The notes below the pieces were generated by a model. That model was not told the DNA's origin and made no database searches. It saw nothing but the letters and a program-made list of their open reading frames with translations. A program made the translations under genes and the position numbers. Below are positions 40,885 to 51,501 of a DNA stretch of 64,000 nt, piece after piece (position 1 is the stretch's first letter; each line of letters begins with the position of its first letter). Source of the stretch: Dendrolimus kikuchii (Eukaryota; Arthropoda; Insecta; Lepidoptera; Lasiocampidae); the NCBI GenBank assembly GCA_019925095.2, contig CM034395.1, forward strand, positions 630,001 to 694,000, written 5' to 3'.

Positions 40885-41265
40885 AAGCTGTGAAACAGTA
40901 GACGGCTCAGCTCATGGTAAGTGGTTACCGTCGCCTATACACGTTTGCAACAGCGATAACGAAGTGTTACCAGCTTTTAGTATGGGGGGATAGGGGGATG
41001 TTGGTGAAGAAGGTACTCTCCCCTGCAGGGTATCCTGAGTGAGATTGCCAATCGATAGATAGTGTCTATGAACTAGTTCCTGTGGCACCTCGGTTTAGGG
41101 TAATTTGACGGCCAACTTCCCTTGTTCTTCCACTCGGAGGCCACGGTGGGAATAACCGTTTCATGCCGATATTCTGTGAGAGCGTTTTATTAGCGATCGA
41201 ACCTTCCTTAAGAGTTCTAATCAAGATGACTATTCCAATATGGCTCTACCACGTCAAAAAAAAAT
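40885..41265 (+). repeat. SINE-like family C, long copy
   Basis: 'gctcagctcatggtaagtgg', 'gtttgcaacagcg', a G-rich 'ggggggatagggggatg' segment, then 'cgatattctgtgagagcg' and 'ctctaccacgtc'. The G-rich segment may be the seed of the minisatellite at 56410. Confidence 0.6.
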
Positions 41266-41747
41266 CGTACGTAATAAGTAATACCTTCAACAGAATTATC
41301 AATAACTAGCAGAAAGTATATTCTCCTATTAGTAGTAATAATAGCGAGTGAGATAGTTTGCTATAAAGCCAATCGATGTGTGCGTGAGCGCCATGTAATT
41401 ATTTTCGCTGACACTCACACAAAGACACAAATAATGTTGCAAGTAAAAAAAGTATTTCTAAAAACTAGGGAATTGGAACTATTGGAAAGAAAGAAAGAAG
41501 AAAGAAAGATTTTTTTTTTTATTTAGGTCAAGATACAAAAAGTCTTATATGATAATATATGTAACAATTAATTGTGATGTCCTAAAAAGGCTCTTGCTCA
41601 GCATATTGCTAGTTTCACAACCAGCGCTTATCTTCCGCAAGTACCTCTAAGTGATGCCACGGCTTAGCTCCACAAAGCAAATTATTATTAGAGCTTTCTA
41701 CTTTGTCTTGCGCACTGCAGGACTGACGTGTCGACAAACGAACTGAC
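41266..41747. other. No feature recognised
   Basis: It includes a GAAA/GAAAG purine run at 41480-41510. Confidence 0.3.
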
Positions 41748-41761
41748 ATGTTTAGGTCCTA

Positions 41762-42506
41762 TAATATTTTCTTAAGTTTTCGCGACTTGTATACATAATA
41801 ATATTACGTTTTAACGGTATTAAGCGCGGTAATTTTATTTGATTTTGGTTTTTCCGACGTTTCGGCCACTTTTCAGTGGCCGTGATCACGGAAGACAAAG
41901 ATGTCAAGTGTCAACGAGTATTGTTAGCCTACCGCCAACTTGTTAATTTTAATTTTGTCTATGGTTATTATTTACTCTATGGGAGCCTAATCTAATTTAC
42001 TACCGCTTCGCAACATGTTATGGCTTGAAGAGAAGAAGCGGCGCAAAAAACTCTTCAGCAAACATGCCTAGCTCTAATAATTTTATATAATATTAAAATG
42101 GGTGGAAGGAAAAATAAAAGTAATTATCATTCAAGTTGGTTTGTGTTCCGTTGTACGCAGAAAGAGCTCACAGTGTCTTGAGGTCTGGCAGCTGATTTTT
42201 GCTGGGTCTTAATAGTTTTGATGATTGGATCCCAAACAGGTGGTACTTGCCAACCGTCTTCTCTATTGAAATTTGGATGTTTTTTGATTTCAATAGCCTC
42301 ACGTATCATTCTAGGTATGAAACGATTCTCTTTCGCGAGGATTTGTGGGTTATCGAATCTAATGTAGTAGTTGGGTTTATCCAGCGTGTGTTTACTGATC
42401 GCAGACTTCGTAGACTTGAGTTCTTTTACCCGTGTTTTTATGCTCCTCTTTGTTTTCAAAGAGAAAAAAATTACCGCGCTTAAAACCGTTAAAACGTAGT
42501 TTTATT
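41762..42506 (-). mobile_element. Penelope-like element, truncated, with inverted arms
   Basis: Exact 14-bp repeats ATGTTTAGGTCCTA flank it at 41748-41761 and 42507-42520. Inside, TACGTTTTAACGG with AAGCGCGGTAAT near 41808-41838 is mirrored by its complement near 42468-42498, giving inverted arms. A minus-strand frame lies between them. Penelope-like elements are known for such inverted pseudo-LTR arms. Confidence 0.7.
42127..42459 (-). pseudogene. Penelope-like GIY-YIG endonuclease tail
   Basis: A 110-codon minus frame with IREAIEIKKHPNFNREDGWQ and a following VWDP. From memory, the REAIEI.KH.NFNREDG..L...W.P. pattern is the C-terminal signature of the GIY-YIG endonuclease region of Penelope-like retroelement proteins. 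An upstream SAISKHTLDKPNYYIRFDN fits the preceding HxxxxxH segment. The reverse transcriptase and the GIY-YIG core are missing, so it is a 5'-truncated copy. Confidence 0.7.
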
Positions 42507-42521
42507 ATGTTTAGGTCCTAC

Positions 42522-42774
42522 TTTTTTTTAATTGCATGAGTTCAGCAGACAGACAGACGGCCCACTTGATGGAAAGCGGTTACCATCGCCTATGGACATT
42601 TGCAACACCAAAGGCGCTGTTGTTATGGCGGCATGCTCTAGACCAAGGGTGGTAGCCATCCAGTCTGGAAAATAGCCTACCACCTGGCTGTGGGTTGTTT
42701 AGTCGCCTCTTACGACTACTTACAGGTCGCCCGGTCGCAGGAAAATGTATTCTTTCTCCGTTCCTGCACGAATA
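42522..42774 (-). repeat. Family A repeat, internally deleted
   Basis: Left end TTTTAATTGCATGAG, about 55 bp lost after 'caccaaaggcgct', right end CTGCACGAATAG. It abuts the Penelope-like target repeat. Confidence 0.8.
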
Positions 42775-43064
42775 GTATTTCGTTTTACTGGCGCTTATTC
42801 GGCTTCTAAGCGTATTAATTCTATGGGTATTACGATGTCAAATTTAATACATTGTTCCCAGATTCGGTACAATGTGTGTAAATGGTCTGTATTTAAATTG
42901 AAATGCGATACCTACACTGTTGTTCACAGTCAATCGTATATTTTATGCGTCTTTTATAGTTCAAATTACAGTTTTACGACGTGTGAAGTTCTATATAAAA
43001 TATTTATATGTCAATTTAAAAGTAAATTGATTTCAGTGTACACTGTAAAAGTCGAGAGTAGTGG
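42775..43064. other. No feature recognised
   Basis: The frame crossing it starts inside family A and has no known motif. Confidence 0.3.
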
Positions 43065-43245
43065 CTTTATATATTGTCCGCGATGGACTCCTAAACTACT
43101 TGACCGATTTTAATCAAATTTGCACACCGTGTGCAGTTTGATCCAACTTGAAAGATAGGACACATTGGGACCCGGTAGGTGGCGCTGGAATCGGGTTCTA
43201 AATTTTATTTCTTCAGGGCAGAACAACGTCTGCCGGGACAGCTAG
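43065..43245 (+). mobile_element. Helitron-like element, family F (F3)
   Basis: 'ttgaccgattttaatcaaat', 'cggtaggtggcgctgg' and 'gtctgccgggacagCTAG|T' ending at 43245. The 5' border is unclear. Confidence 0.6.
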
Positions 43246-43625
43246 TAATATTATAAATTTCTAAACTTGCTGTGACTGTAAATTGAAGCTATTTAAAGAA
43301 AAACAATTGGAATAAACTATATAAATGATGGAGAACACGATGCAATTTTTTCTAGATTTCTTGTTAGTTTGTTCGGGATTCACGTAAAAACTTCTGTTCC
43401 GATTTTGACAGCTAATTCTTAGACTTAAACTCTGCGCTACTTTTTATTATGGAATTCTGGCGGATTTTTTTTTGAGAATGATTTAAAATTAGCTTATTCC
43501 GACACAGTTTTCACTAACACGGTGGCTTACATTCATTTTCAAATGCTGCGTTATGTTGTGTCCCTGAATCCCTCAGGAATTTCAAATTATTACTGATATT
43601 AGATGGATCAAGAAAGATAAATTAA
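43246..43625. other. No feature recognised
   Basis: AT-rich. 43360-43420 has a weak repeat-like 'cgtaaaaacttctgttccg' segment. Confidence 0.3.
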
Positions 43626-43926
43626 TTTTTTTTTGTAGGAGTTCAGCAGACAGGCAGACGGCCCACTTGATGGATATCGGTTACCATCGGCTATTGACAT
43701 TTACAACACCAAAGGTGCTACAAATGTGCTGCTGCTCTCTTAAGGTAGACTGGTCACTAATGCCGGAACACAACTCAAGGTTGTTCTGGCGACATACGTT
43801 AGAACAGGGGTGGTAGCCATCCAGTCGAGCAAATACCCTACCACCTGGCTGCGGGTTGTTTAGTCGCCTCGTACGACAGGCCGCCCGGCCGCAGGAAATT
43901 GTATTCTTTTTCCGTTCCTGCACGGA
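43626..43926 (-). repeat. Family A repeat, subfamily with 'ggatatcgg'
   Basis: Shares 'acatttacaacacc', a lost 'gaacct' before 'ggtcactaatgcc', and 'ttctggcgacatacgttag' with the copy at 49538. The two form a distinct subfamily. Confidence 0.85.
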
Positions 43927-44940
43927 ATTTGAACTGCAATTTGGTTGAAAGACACAGACCTGAGTGCAGTAAGAAGAAAGAAGTAAGTGCCAAATGTTTT
44001 CACGGAGCTCTGTGGCATTACCACCTATTCATTTGGTTGCTTGTGATAGGTAGGCTTCCAAGTGCTTACGATTTACTAACCGATTCCTTTAGTTAAATTT
44101 CTATTGTTATATTTTATAATGTTTGTAGGTAGAACTTAAATTCTCTGAACTTTTTAATTCGCGTATGGGAACACCGCTCTATACTTTCTGATTAACATGA
44201 ACCTGACATTTTTTTATTTATTATTATGCTGAAAATACGAATTTTGTAATAATTATTTGAAATTGTCATTATATAACAATATGGCTAATTGATTCTTTTT
44301 TTTTTTTAAATGTGTTTTTGACGTAGGTCGCATAACATTCTCAGGTTGTGATTCTATATTTGAAAACTTTTAAAAATAGAATCCGCGTGTTCCTCGGAAA
44401 AGATATATAAAGCGGAATGATTCATAATTCAGGATGCATTCAACTGGTGTAATCCTCCAAGTAAACATATCTGTTTATAGGCAGATTTTCTCTCATATAA
44501 CCCTGCCATCTGAAGCGAGAAATTAAAGTCTTTTTAACGAGACAGCCGTACAGTTCCGTGATTCTTCGACGCTGTCATGCAGACCAGGACCATCTACTAT
44601 ATTGAGCACGGGTCCTTTTATGCTGGCTCTATAACTTGTTGGCGTCCTGAGCGTCATGCCGGCGCCCTGAACGGTGCCCCGAGCTACGAGAGTTGCTGCA
44701 GATCCTGCATCCTCGTCATCGGTTGGCAGCCCTTCTGCTGCTGAAACTGCTGCCGTTACTGGCACCCTCCCTAATCTATTCAGAACATTGAAGGATTCAG
44801 GACTCAGGATAAACCGTATACATTTTTAGGGCTACGATAGGTTGATTCAATATTATTATAGTAGGAAAGCTCCCAAACAAATATTGTAAGTAAAAAGCGG
44901 CTGTTTTATTTCACTACATCACTTTGGTCGATTTTTCAAA
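43927..44940. other. No gene confirmed; one open GC-richer frame
   Basis: 44523-44765 (minus) encodes 80 codons rich in Ala, Ser and Thr (VSAAEGLPTDDEDAGSAATL). It might be a retroelement ORF1 piece or a host exon. I recognise no domain. Confidence 0.3.
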
Positions 44941-45036
44941 ATTATATTAATAGGTGAAGTAAAAATACAGCAAAATCTTTGTACCCCTTTTTACGAAAAT
45001 TGCGCGGACGGAGGAGTACGAAATTTCTCACACTTA

Positions 45037-45318
45037 TCTTCTATATATATAAAAGAAAGTCGTGTTAGTTACACTATTTATAACTCAAGAACGGCTGTAC
45101 CGATTTGGCTGAAAATTGGCGGGGAGGTAACTTAGAACCAGGAGACGGACATAGGATACTTTTTATCCTCTTTGACCGATTTTGGTGATTTTGTTTTTGT
45201 GTGTTTAAGTGGGTCCCCGGATGGTTTAAATCCACAATTGGAACCGGTATGTGGCGCTGGGATCGGGTACTACAATTTTATTTTTTCAGAGCAGGACAAC
45301 GTCTGCCGGGGCCGCTAT
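45037..45318 (+). mobile_element. Helitron-like family F (F1), nested in E3
   Basis: It starts A|TCTTCTATATATATAAAAG, contains 'ggctgtaccgatttggctg' and ends 'gtctgccggggccgCTAT|T'. It splits the E3 'cacttA|Tagttta' site exactly. The final CTAT departs from CTAG by one base. Confidence 0.7.
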
Positions 45319-45536
45319 TAGTTTATATAGAGAAAGAGTGCAGAAAGCTAATATTTTTTTTAAATTATACATAAAAAAACATTACACGCACTATCATGTA
45401 TTTGACACACACACGCATATATACTCTTTTGTTTATTGTTAAAGTCAAATTAACAGTGTAGTCTTGGCGAAATCTGTAATTATAGAAGTACTAGAGTTTA
45501 CCCCGCGGCGCAGCCGCGGGGTAAACTCGGCAAAAG

Positions 45537-45870
45537 GACAAAAAAGAGTCGAAGAGCAAAAGAGCAAAAGAGCAAAAGAGCAAAAGGGCAAAAGGGCAAA
45601 AGGGCAAAAGGGCAAAAGGGAAAAAGGGAAAAAGGGCAAAAGGGCAAAAGGGCAAAAGGGCAAAAGGGCAAAAGGGCAAAAGGGCAAAAGGGCAAAAGGG
45701 CAAAAGGGCAAAAGGGCAAAAGGGCAAAAGGGCAAAAGGGCAAAAGGCCAAAAGGGCAAAAGGGCAAAAGGGCAAAAGGGCAAAAGGCCAAAAGGGCAAA
45801 AGGGCAAAAGGGTTAAAGGGCAAAGGGGCAAAGGGCAAAGGGCAAAGGGGCAAAAGGGCAAAAAGGACAA
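45537..45870 (+). repeat. Minisatellite, ~8-bp period (GGGCAAAA)
   Basis: About 330 bp of GGGCAAAA units with AAAGAGC variants at the left. The Lys/Gly-rich and Leu/Pro/Phe-rich frames here (up to 172 codons) are repeat translations, not proteins. Confidence 0.95.
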
Positions 45871-46221
45871 AATAACCAAAATGATGAAAATGGAAAATCC
45901 CAAAACCAACCAAAGCCTGTCCCACTTTTGGGATAATCTTTACATAAATCTATTCCAAAATCTATCCCATTATCTGGGATAAAAAAATATCCCTTGTCCA
46001 CCCTCGGTATTCAAATTACATATGTACCGAGTATCAGCCAAATCGGTCCAAAAGTCTTTCCGTAAAAGGATAACAAACAGAGAGACAAATATACTTTTAA
46101 CCCGGAAACTATCCCACTTTCCGGGATAAAAAGTATCCTATGTTCATTCTCGGCATCGAAAATATATATATATATACTGAGTTTCAGCCAAATCGGTCCA
46201 GTAGTTTTTACGTGAAAACGG

Positions 46222-46222
46222 A

Positions 46223-46282
<60 letters not shown>
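46222..46282 (+). repeat. Microsatellite (CAGA)n
   Basis: About 15 uninterrupted units inside H1. The corresponding place in H2 has a short imperfect CAGA/GAGA run. Confidence 0.95.
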
Positions 46283-46283
<1 letters not shown>

Positions 46284-46405
46284 GTTACTTTCGCATTTAT
46301 AATATTAATAGGGATAATATTTGAACACAACAGAACATTAATAATGTTCAAAATTATAATTTAAATTAATTTATTATGGTCGAATTTCGACAACGGGTCA
46401 ACTAG

Positions 46406-46821
46406 TCCAAATTAAAAGACAGGAAATGAATCGTCTATTTTTTGTAGAATTAATTGGTTTGTTAAATAAAACCATATATATATATTTCTTTTTTAAATTT
46501 AATCCAATGTACGTATTAAAATCTGTACAAGAGAACCAAGATCAACTTGGTCGGAGTCAAAACCAACATTTCGAAATAGCAAGTTCGCAATAAACTTGTT
46601 AATCTTAAGCAGCGTTTAAGTGAATCGAACTATCCAGACATAGCGAACCAATCTAGTGTAAGAGAAACTTACACAAGCGCTATCTGATAGAAATTGTCGG
46701 CAAGTTTTAGGAGCAAAGACATGGTAGTGTGGTCTACGAGAACCAACTATGAGATTTCTAAGTTTAATTTTAACACTTCTATTTGCAGTGAATAACGATT
46801 AAGACCTGATTGTTTTATTAA
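46406..46821. other. No feature recognised
   Basis: AT-rich. No supportable feature. Confidence 0.3.
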
Positions 46822-47055
46822 TTTTTATTGCAGGAGATTAGTAGACAGGCAGACGGCCCATTTGAAACAGCAAAGTTGCTATAAATGCGCTGCTGCTATA
46901 TTAAGGGAAACTGGAACCTGGTCACTAATGCCGGAACACAATTCAAGGTTGTTATACCGACATACTTTGGACTAGGGGTGGTAGCCATCCAGTCGGGCGA
47001 ATGCCCTACCACCTGGCTGTGGGTTATTAAGTCTTTCTCCGTTCCTGCACGGATA
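46822..47055 (-). repeat. Family A repeat, deleted at two places
   Basis: It lacks ~40 bp after 'ggcccatttg' and ~60 bp before 'ctttctccgttcctgc'. The core is otherwise clear. Confidence 0.8.
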
Positions 47056-47469
47056 GAAGTTGTAATCATAGATAGAAGTTTATTGATGACTATCGTCGTA
47101 ATATTTTTATATTTATTTAAAAAATACTCTAATTTCTTTTACCATATCCCGATTGGGTTCGAGGCAATGTCTTTTCCTTCCACACTCCTATATTCTGAAA
47201 TACGTCCTCTGTCCCGCCATAAATCATCATATCATCCTTCAGACAAACGAACCATCTTTTTTGGTCTACATTTACATTTGTTATTTAAAAAAAATCTAAG
47301 ATACTTAAATATGAAGAATCTTTAGCTAGACGTGTTGTTTCTTTCCGCTACTTCTTCTTCTCCTTAAACATCGATAACACGTTGCGAAGCTGTGTATATA
47401 CAATAAGAAGTAGATTTAAATTTAACTTATACGTATGACCTTTAAAAATGATCTCAAGTGGAACTTCTT
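47056..47469. other. No feature recognised
   Basis: AT-rich. No supportable feature. Confidence 0.3.
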
Positions 47470-47609
47470 TAAATAACAAAATTGTATTTGTGTGCAGTTC
47501 ACGCGCAGTAGAAGTGAAACTTCAGAGAATACACTCACAGATAATTCTTCTCTAACCTTTATTAATATAAATATAATTCCTTTAACTTACATCTATCAAC
47601 ATATTATAA
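47470..47609 (+). repeat. Unnamed 'gaagtttcacttctact' repeat, inverse part
   Basis: Reverse match to 12310-12450 (gtgtgcagttcacgcg, 'agtagaagtgaaacttc', 'ataaatataattcct'). It is interrupted at 47610 by a Helitron-like start. Confidence 0.5.
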
Positions 47610-47850
47610 TCTATACTAATATTATAAAGCTGAAGAGTTTGTTTGTTTAAACGCACTAATCTCAGGAACCGCCGGTCCGATTTGAAAAATTCTTTCAGTG
47701 TTGAATAGTACATTTGTCGAGGAAGGCTATAGGCTATATTTTATTTTCAATGAAATTAGGGATCCTTACTAAAAGTCCAATAATGTAACCCAAGGTGTAA
47801 AAAAATGACCGGAAAAAATCCTTACACGGCGTGCCCTGCGAAAACTATTG
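47610..47850 (+). mobile_element. Helitron-like family D (D1), 3' end unclear
   Basis: It starts A|TCTATACTAATATTATAAAG, then 'ctcaggaaccgccggtccg', 'gaaaaattctttcagtg' and 'cgaggaaggctataggc'. No CTRR end is seen before the similarity stops. Confidence 0.55.
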
Positions 47851-48164
47851 ATTATAGAACAAAACAACGTACTACCACTTTGCAGAACATATAATTGTCT
47901 ACAAAAAATATCGCATAACCGCATATGTCTAACTATTGTAGTTATCTCACAATAAGTGTTTTCTTTTATTTTTTTAAATAATTAAAATGCCGTCGCTTCA
48001 AAAACTCTTTATTTTGTACCTTGGTATAATCCTTATAAAAATAAATTGCTCCATATTCAAGATGAATTCAATACCTTACTAGAAATTTTTTAATTATTCA
48101 ATTCGGACGTTTCATTCAAAAGATATCGCGATATTTAAAATGTAAGTATTAGTGTTGTAGCCAA

Positions 48165-48382
48165 ATATACTAATATTGTTTGATTGAACGCGCTAATCTC
48201 AGGAACTACTGGTCCGATTTGAAAAATTCTTTCAGTGTTGAATAGTACATTTATCGAGGAAGGCTATAGGCTATATATCGTCACGCTAAGACCAATAGAA
48301 GCGGAGCACCAATGAAGAATGTTTCAAAATCGGAGGGTTTTGAAAGCAAATTCCACGCGGACGACGTCGCGGGCACAGCTAG
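48165..48382 (+). mobile_element. Helitron-like family D (D2)
   Basis: Same body as D1, continuing to 'cgcggacgacgtcgcgggc' and CACAGCTAG|T at 48382. The GCGAC/GTCGC palindrome sits just before the end. Confidence 0.65.
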
Positions 48383-48849
48383 TTCAAAATAAACTTCTTA
48401 GGTATCACTTACAATTTTTCACTCTTTCAGTCTAAAAAATATTATCAGTTTCATTTCGGTCCAAATTGGACCTATTTATAATCATCGGCCTTATTGACTC
48501 TCTAATCTGTGCTGCACAATGTAAAACTCGTATCTCATTCTCTCGCAAGCTTAGTCCTATAGATTTTAGTGTCGCTTTTTCGTTTCATCGCGTTTTAAAT
48601 CACAACGATTGTAAAGAAGTTTCACTTCAAAAACTTTTGAAATTGAATTTCAATATCAGTGTATGAAACTTTATCCGCGTAGCTATAGCGATGTATTTGT
48701 TAATGAGCTGTGGTTGCGTTTTTGGTGATAAAACTGGCACAAAAAAACTAGCCATAAATCATAAGTGAACCGGTAGCCGGTAGCCCACTTTCCTTCATAT
48801 CCCATCTCTCGTGTTATCCCATTCCTCCTTTCTTACCCCTCTATCCTAA
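48383..48849 (+). repeat. Unnamed repeat relative, then no feature
   Basis: 48560-48660 (tttcgtttcatcgcgtttt, 'aaatcacaacgattgtaaag', 'gaagtttcacttc') matches 12000-12090 in reverse. The remainder is featureless. Confidence 0.4.
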
Positions 48850-48950
48850 AGGTTGGCAACGAATTGGCATTGCTCTTGGCGTTGCAAATTTTCATAGGCG
48901 ACGTGACTACTGCCCATTAGTGTTTTACTGTTGATAAAAAAAATTGGAAA
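48850..48950 (+). repeat. Family A/C relative, fragment
   Basis: 'ggttggcaacg', 'ggcgttgcaaattttcatagg' in part and 'gactactgcccattag' are eroded landmarks. Confidence 0.4.
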
Positions 48951-48971
48951 AGGTCTTTTCTGAAATGTATT

Positions 48972-49287
48972 TGTTGCGAACAGAGAGCACCCCCCTGACC
49001 CGCCCGCCGGAGCACACCTCTCCACACCCCGCATAACACCGACGTCCATAGCTCGCACAGTTAGCAGCTAGGCGTCGAACGCAACGAGATATAAAAGAAG
49101 CAGCCTTGAAGGCCGAAAATTCTTCCCATTATTCTCTGCCATTCATCATTCTCTCTGTATTTCGTCTATGTATAGTTTTAATTTAATTGTAAATAACGCC
49201 AATGACAAATCATAGAGTCCCCATCGAGTTTTATTTGGAAGAAGACACTGCCACCAATAGTATTCATTCGGCTAATGGCGCCCAACG
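48972..49287 (+). mobile_element. Gypsy-type LTR with primer site
   Basis: It begins TGTTGCGAACAG and has the GACCCGCCCGCCGG block also present in the 29-kb Gypsy LTR. A TATA-like GATATAAAAG is at 49088. TGGCGCCCAACG (Lys-type primer site) at 49276-49287 follows the LTR end. Little internal sequence is left. The start is inferred. Confidence 0.6.
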
Positions 49288-49537
49288 TTTTGTTTAAAAT
49301 AAAGGTAACAAGCGAGGGGTTTACTCGCTCCGCTCATGAGCATGTCCCCTGCTTGAGCAGCCACCCAGCGGGTGCCTTGTCATCTAAGTTAGACATCGCC
49401 CGCCTAATTCCATTGTGCACCTGACTCGGCATGTCGCGTTTGCCGCTATCATAAATCAAACAGCAGCTTCTAGAACAAATTGGCCTTCTACTTCAATATC
49501 GTTCTTATTCTAACTAAATGTGGCGAAGACTGAGTAC
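49288..49537. other. Possible Gypsy leader remnant
   Basis: No frame. It includes inverted 'ggggtttactcgctccgctc' sequence. Its origin is unclear. Confidence 0.3.
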
Positions 49538-49810
49538 TTTTTTTTATTTATTGCAGGAGTTCAGCAGACAGGCAGACGGCCCACTTGATGGATAGCGGTT
49601 ACCATCGTCTATTGACATTTACAACACCAAAGGTGCTACAAATGTGTTGCTGCTCTCTTAAGGGAGACTGGTCACTAATGCCGGAACACAACTCAAGGTT
49701 GTTCTGGCGACATACGTTAGACCAGGGGTGGTAGCCATCCAGTCGGGCAAATGCCCTACTACCTGGCTGTGGGTTGTTCTGTCGTCTCTTACGACAGGCC
49801 GCCCGGCCGG
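49538..49810 (-). repeat. Family A repeat, head missing
   Basis: Same subfamily as 43626. It ends at 'ccgcccggccgg' instead of reaching CACGGAT. Confidence 0.85.
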
Positions 49811-49929
49811 GTCTGTACTTCACGTGTCCGGAGACATTAATTAAGACGTCAAGTGCCGTAGCAACTTAGGCCAAGTGACGTGAGGTAATTGGTGTCATTT
49901 GAGCCCCAAAATACCAGTTAAGCTAAAAG

Positions 49930-50415
49930 GACAGCTCACTAAATCTATCATTATAGCTGTCCTTTTGTAAGGCAGTGAAGTGTGCCTTGTACTTGAGTGG
50001 ACACAAGCAAGAGCTGCATCTCACGTAGTTCACATGGAAACTCTTCTCCTTCTCCTCCTACTCTATCCAACGCGGGTTGGAAACTCTCGAATCCGCGGCA
50101 GCCTCCATATCCGTGACATAGCGGATAAACTGCAAGAGTACCGCCTACGTTGTTACGGCCACGTTTTACGGAAAACGGCTACATATGTGGGAAACAAATG
50201 GTTACCCATGGCACCTCCCCTAGTTCCTGGTCGAAAGGACAGGCCCAAGAAATGCTGTCTTGATCTCGTAAAGTATGACATGTATACCCATGGTCTTACA
50301 AAGAGGGATGCTGAAGACTGCCCGAAATGGAGAAGAAAAAGCAGTAGAAAGCGGACCAAGAGCCTCGAGGGAGACGCCCCGAACGCTACTGGGATTTAAC
50401 GCTAGGATGATGATG
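49930..50415 (+). pseudogene. RTE-type LINE C-terminus (RTE-3), broken
   Basis: After a disrupted VYKSII..GSE segment the frame reads NSRIRGSLHIRDIADKLQEY, YGHVLRK and MAPPLVPGR, then KKCCLDLVKYDM and AEDCPKWRR. The 3' end is 'ggatttaacgctaggatgatgatg', with an ATG-type tail. It matches the cleaner copy at 63507-64000. This is the region after RT in the pol protein. The copy is 5' truncated. Confidence 0.75.
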
Positions 50416-50512
50416 GTGAAACGTTCAGAGTACAGAAGACAGGCTGACCTGGTGGTAAGCTGTTACCGTCTCCCATCGACGTTTGATACACCAGAGATGT
50501 TCCCATTGTGCT
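50415..50512 (+). repeat. Family C-like SINE fragment
   Basis: 'gacaggctgacctggtgg', 'gctgttaccgtctcccat' and 'gtttgatacaccagagatg'. It follows the RTE-3 tail directly. Confidence 0.5.
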
Positions 50513-50519
50513 GCCGAAA

Positions 50520-50610
50520 ACAAAATTTCAAGTTAAAGTTTTACGGGCAGGTTTTCAAATTGGACAAGTACATTAGCAATCTGCCCGTAAAACTTCCAAG
50601 TTAAAATTTT
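50520..50610. repeat. Inverted repeat around 'ctgcccgtaaaac'
   Basis: 'aaaatttcaagttaaagttt' plus 'tacgggcag' is mirrored by 'ctgcccgtaaaacttccaag' and 'ttaaaatttt', giving arms of about 30 bp and a loop of about 32. A similar single arm recurs at 50860-50920. Confidence 0.75.
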
Positions 50611-50740
50611 GTTGCGATTCGTTTTGCCACTTGTTCGTTGTCATTTGATTTTCCACTTGTCCGTTGCGATTCGTTTTTCCACTTATCCGTTGCCATTCGT
50701 TTTTCCACTTGTCCGTTGCGATTCGTTTTTCCACTTGTCC
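50611..50740 (+). repeat. 26-bp minisatellite, 5 units
   Basis: Units of 'gttgcgattcgtttttccac' plus 'ttgtcc' repeat exactly five times with point changes. Another unit is at about 50921-50946. The 'gttgaagtttcacttctact' motif follows both. Confidence 0.9.
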
Positions 50741-50946
50741 GTTGAAGTTTCACTTCTACTATGTGTCCCAGCAAACATTTCGATTTTTCGCAGGTTTACT
50801 GCAAATTATGATTTGGTTACGCCAGGTACATTTTAATGAATGCATTTTTTATTTTTAGGTTTTCAAATCTAACAAGTACATTAACAATTTGCCCGTAAAA
50901 TTTCAAGTTGAAATTTTGTTGCGATTCGTTTTTCCACTTGTCCGTT

Positions 50947-51412
50947 GAAGTTGCACTTCTACTATGTGTCCCAGCACACATTAACATTTTTTTTATCAAA
51001 CAAATAAACTGAATTCTATCCGGAGAAAAAACCATTAAGCCGCCTCTCACCACGTCTACTCTAAAATTACGTCGCCTTTCCACGCGGCCGTAACGGTTTT
51101 TCGTGACAGATTAAATTCTAATACCCCCCCGTATATATAGAAGTTTCAATTCAAGAGTTTAATTTCTATTAAAACGCCTAAGGAACCCTAAAAATCATAC
51201 TTGGAGATAATATGTAATCGTCCGTTGGACAGTATAATCTGCGTCAGCTGCCAAAACATTCGCCGCTTCGTATCAAGGCTGCCCCATATTTTCTTAGGCG
51301 CCGTCATTTTCATTTCAAAGGCTAATATTTTTATAGGTTTTCTCAACTTAACTCAACGTTACACATAATTAAAACTATTCTATTTACTTCTGTTTCATAA
51401 TACATTAGCACA
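50947..51412. other. No gene recognised
   Basis: It includes a second copy of the 'cacttctactatgtgtcccagc' block and then unassigned sequence. Confidence 0.3.
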
Positions 51413-51501
51413 TCCATAATACGTGAAGCAAAAACTTTGTACCCCTTTTTACGAAAATTGCGCGGACGGAGGAGTATGAAATTTCGCACACTTATAGTTT
51501 A

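Larger units (their letters stand above)
45491..46314 (-). mobile_element. Helitron-like family H (H1), nested in E3
   Basis: Minus strand: A|TCCCTATTAATATTATAAATG at 46314, and a perfect 16-bp stem hairpin (45494-45509 with 45513-45528) next to CTAG|T at 45491. It carries two arrays, at 45537-45870 and 46222-46282. Same family as 23811-25011. Confidence 0.8.
44941..46405 (+). mobile_element. Helitron-like family E (E3), hit twice
   Basis: The family E body is broken at 45037-45318 by family F and at 45491-46314 by family H, and ends 'gtcgaatttcgac..CTAG|T' at 46405. It is the oldest layer of a three-deep nest. Confidence 0.7.

Noticed and set aside
45445..46001. Overlapping long frames of up to 172 codons on both strands
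   Set aside because: They are translations of the (GGGCAAAA)n array. The period is 8 bp, so all frames stay open and there is no real protein.
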